Shown: positions 62,156 to 64,000 of the stretch, one piece after another
Numbering within the stretch: position 1 is the first letter of the stretch
Layout of the letters: each line of letters opens with the position of its first letter
Origin: Pyrinomonadaceae bacterium MAG19_C2-C3
Lineage (GTDB): Bacteria > Acidobacteriota > Blastocatellia > Pyrinomonadales > Pyrinomonadaceae
Direction of reading: 5' to 3'
Length of the DNA: 64,000 bases
Assembly: GCA_024330265.1 (NCBI GenBank)
Contig: JANDLT010000007.1
Span: forward strand, 1 to 64,000
Made by a program: the position numbers and the translations under genes
Notes under the pieces: model-generated
What the model saw: only the letters and a program-made list of their open reading frames with translations
Database searches by the model: none
What the model was told of the DNA's origin: nothing

Positions 62156-63343
62156 ATGAGTGAACAAGCCGAAGCCGTGATTATCAGTGCGGTGCGAACA
62201 CCGACGGGCAAGTTTCAAGGCACATTAAAAGATTTCAAAGCGACGGAATTGGGAGCGATGGTTGTGCGTGAAGCCATCAGGCGCGCCGGTATAGAACCGG
62301 AAAAAGTTGATGAAGTGATTATGGGCTGCGTCGTGCAAGCCGGAACGGGGCAGAACCCCGCACGTCAAGCCGCGCTCAAAGCGGGCATCCCGTTCGGCGT
62401 GTCGGCATTGACGATAAATAAAGTGTGCGGTTCGGGTCTGAAGGCGGTGATGCTCGCCGCCAACGAAATCAAATTGGGTGAAGCGACGTTCGTCGTCGCG
62501 GGCGGAATGGAGTCAATGTCAAACGCTCCGTACCTTTTGACCGGAGCGCGCGAAGGCTATCGCATGGGCGACCAGAAGGTTGTGGATTCGATGGTGCATG
62601 ACGGTTTGTGGTGCGCGTTCGAGAATTTCCATATGGGCAACACGGGTGAAATCGTCGCCGATAAGTACACCGTGTCGCGTGAGGAACAGGATGAATACGC
62701 CGCCAACTCGCATCGTAAAGCCGCCGAAGCGATTAAAGCCGGACGCTTCAAAGATGAGATTTTAGCCGTCGAGATAAAGCAGAAAAAAGGTGACCCTATT
62801 ATTTTCGATACTGATGAAACTGTGCGCGGCGAGACGACGAAAGAAGTCTTAGCAAAACTCAAACCCGCGTTCAAAGCCGAAGGCACGGTGACGGCGGGCA
62901 ACGCGCCGCCGGTCAATGACGGCGCGTCGGCACTCGTCGTGACATCGCTCGCACAGGCGAGAGAGTTGGGCATCGAACCGATGGCGCGCATCGTCGCGCA
63001 AGCCACATCGGGACTCGAACCGCGTATGCTAATGATGGCTCCGGTGGACGCGATGAAGAAGACTCTGGCGAAAGCCGGATGGACGTTTGATGAAGTTGAT
63101 TTAATCGAAATCAACGAAGCGTTTTCCGTGCAGGCGGTAGCGATTATCCGTGAACTTAAATTGAATCCTGAAATCGTCAACGTCAACGGCGGGGCGGTCG
63201 CGCTCGGTCACGCGATTGGTCAATCTGGCTCGCGTGTCTTGACGACGATGCTCCATGAAATGAAACGTCGCAACGTGCGGCGCGGACTCGCGGCGTTGTG
63301 CTTGGGCGGCGGCAACGCGGTGGCGATGGCGGTCGAGCGGTAA
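62156..63343 (+). CDS. acetyl-CoA C-acetyltransferase (thiolase)
   Basis: A 395-aa thiolase II type enzyme condensing or cleaving acetoacetyl-CoA. The active-site Cys is C91 in [11 protein letters not shown]. Further motifs are [43 protein letters not shown] (His) and [14 protein letters not shown] (second Cys). Length is standard. The ATG at 62156 is chosen; the frame is open upstream but unconserved-looking. AGAAGGA lies about a dozen bases upstream. Confidence 0.95.
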   Translation: MSEQAEAVIISAVRTPTGKFQGTLKDFKATELGAMVVREAIRRAGIEPEKVDEVIMGCVVQAGTGQNPARQAALKAGIPFGVSALTINKVCGSGLKAVMLAANEIKLGEATFVVAGGMESMSNAPYLLTGAREGYRMGDQKVVDSMVHDGLWCAFENFHMGNTGEIVADKYTVSREEQDEYAANSHRKAAEAIKAGRFKDEILAVEIKQKKGDPIIFDTDETVRGETTKEVLAKLKPAFKAEGTVTAGNAPPVNDGASALVVTSLAQARELGIEPMARIVAQATSGLEPRMLMMAPVDAMKKTLAKAGWTFDEVDLIEINEAFSVQAVAIIRELKLNPEIVNVNGGAVALGHAIGQSGSRVLTTMLHEMKRRNVRRGLAALCLGGGNAVAMAVER

Positions 63344-63364
63344 GCCGTAGTTAAGTTCGTCTCT

Positions 63365-63431
63365 GCGTCCTCTCGCGTCCCTGCGGTAAAAAGCTTTAAG
63401 ATTTATTAACCGCAGAGACGCGAGAGGACGC
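63365..63431. repeat. hairpin of GCGTCCTCTC words
   Basis: GCGTCCTCTCGCGTCCCTGCGGT (63365-63387) pairs with 63409-63431 with one mismatch. It contains the repeated words CTCTGCGTCC and CTCTCGCGTCC. It lies downstream of the thiolase gene and could stop transcription. Confidence 0.8.
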
Positions 63432-63506
63432 AAAGGAAAAACGCAGAGTCACTTTTATTTATCCAGTCGGAAATTTGTCAGCAATGTGAAATTCGAGGAA
63501 CGAAGC

Positions 63507-64000
63507 ATGACACCTGAACAACATAATAATTTAGTCGCCAACCTGCATCTCGCTTACGCCGGATTGCAAAGTTTGATTCTGCTCGGCTTGGGGCTTTTCT
63601 TTGTCCTTATCTTCGCCAACATTCCGGGCGAGGGCGGCGAGGCGGCGTTTCTCGGCGGCTTCATGGCGATTATCTTTTTCATATCGTGGTTGTTTTCCGC
63701 CGTGCCTTCGTTCATCGCCGGATACGCGATGAAGAAACGTAAATCGTGGGCGCGCATCGCCAGTATCGTCGCTTCGTGCATTGCGACGATAAACATTCCA
63801 CACGGCACGGCGTTGGGCGTTTATTCATTGTGGTTTTTGTTCGGTGAGAAGGGAAATCAGTTTTATCAGGAAGCGCAAAATCCTTCGTACATGACACCGC
63901 CGCAAATAAACCCGGCTTACAATCCAACTTATTCGACTCCGAATTTTGACGAACGGCGCGAGCGTGAAACGGTTTATGCACCGCCGACACAGCCACCCGA
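63507..64000 (+). CDS. membrane protein of unknown function (cut at window end)
   Basis: The first 164 codons of a gene that runs off the right edge. The N-terminus is MTPEQHNNLVANLHLAYAGLQS, then three hydrophobic segments (about 22-38, 48-70 and 86-105, e.g. LILLGLGLFFVLIFA and MAIIFFISWLFSAVPSFIAGYA). A Pro/Tyr/Asn-rich cytoplasmic or extracellular tail (YMTPPQINPAYNPTYSTPN) follows. The ATG at 63507 has GAGGAA six bases upstream. The LHLAYAGLQ...GEGGEAAFLGGF layout resembles small integral membrane proteins of unknown role in related genomes. The function is not recognised. Confidence 0.75.
   Translation, partial: MTPEQHNNLVANLHLAYAGLQSLILLGLGLFFVLIFANIPGEGGEAAFLGGFMAIIFFISWLFSAVPSFIAGYAMKKRKSWARIASIVASCIATINIPHGTALGVYSLWFLFGEKGNQFYQEAQNPSYMTPPQINPAYNPTYSTPNFDERRERETVYAPPTQPP

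Overview
The window looks like a chromosomal segment of an Acidobacteriota-type bacterium, most likely class Blastocatellia. This is inference from gene content: winged-helix/TPR regulators, a split glycine decarboxylase, large secreted beta-propeller proteins, ECF sigma/anti-sigma pairs, and an extreme load of intergenic palindromes. No rRNA or tRNA gene was seen, so the placement is not proven. Most genes are housekeeping or conserved unknowns; the only transposase-like gene is one REP-associated tyrosine transposase.

Layout. 1-1300: an integron-type integrase with palindromes upstream and no recognisable cassette array. 1.3-6.4 kb: glycine cleavage operon on the minus strand (gcvT-gcvH-gcvPA-gcvPB), with gcvPB bracketed by two inverted ~260-bp non-coding repeats. 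6.5-15.8 kb: a CadC-like TPR regulator, a small secreted protein, a 989-aa secreted propeller/Calx-beta/TSP3/Ig-like protein and an 867-aa secreted protein ending in a BACON-like domain. 15.9-18 kb: an ECF sigma/anti-sigma pair split by a MITE-like element. 18-22.9 kb: a TPR membrane protein, a YdjM-like membrane protein, a RimK-like ATP-grasp ligase preceded by six 13-bp tandem repeats, and a LolA-like periplasmic protein. 23.3-28 kb: a probable operon of ECF sigma, zinc-finger/PDZ anti-sigma, circularly permuted ATP-grasp, PilZ protein and GCS2/YbdK-type ligase, closed by a terminator. 28.3-30.8 kb: PIN toxin-antitoxin pair, class I glutamine amidotransferase and an unknown protein.

30.9-51.0 kb: a minus-strand nuo (complex I) operon read A-B-C-D-E-F-G-H-J-K-L-M-N. 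NuoI is absent from its usual place between nuoH and nuoJ. Foreign genes sit inside the operon: an M43-like metalloprotease plus a beta-helix protein (D/E), a Uma2 nuclease-like gene (F/G) and a TlpA-like thioredoxin (M/N). A hairpin lies in most of its gene junctions. 51.3-54.1 kb: an unknown protein, thiS with a three-residue tail after its glycines, the RAYT with its own inverted repeats, and thiG. 54.2-64 kb: homocysteine methyltransferase/MTHFR fusion, metallophosphoesterase, mutM with a small beta-barrel protein, an Sm-like secreted protein, phosphohexomutase plus sugar-nucleotidyltransferase, acetyl-CoA acetyltransferase and a membrane protein cut by the window end.

Two themes stand out. 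First, an unusual family of intergenic hairpins: arms are built from tandem short words, often with period 7, and the words differ at each locus while the architecture is the same. Second, an amide-ligase island (RimK-like ATP-grasp, circularly permuted ATP-grasp, GCS2, glutamine amidotransferase) with a c-di-GMP-type PilZ protein and a PDZ-bearing anti-sigma factor; this is the best candidate here for an undescribed pathway.
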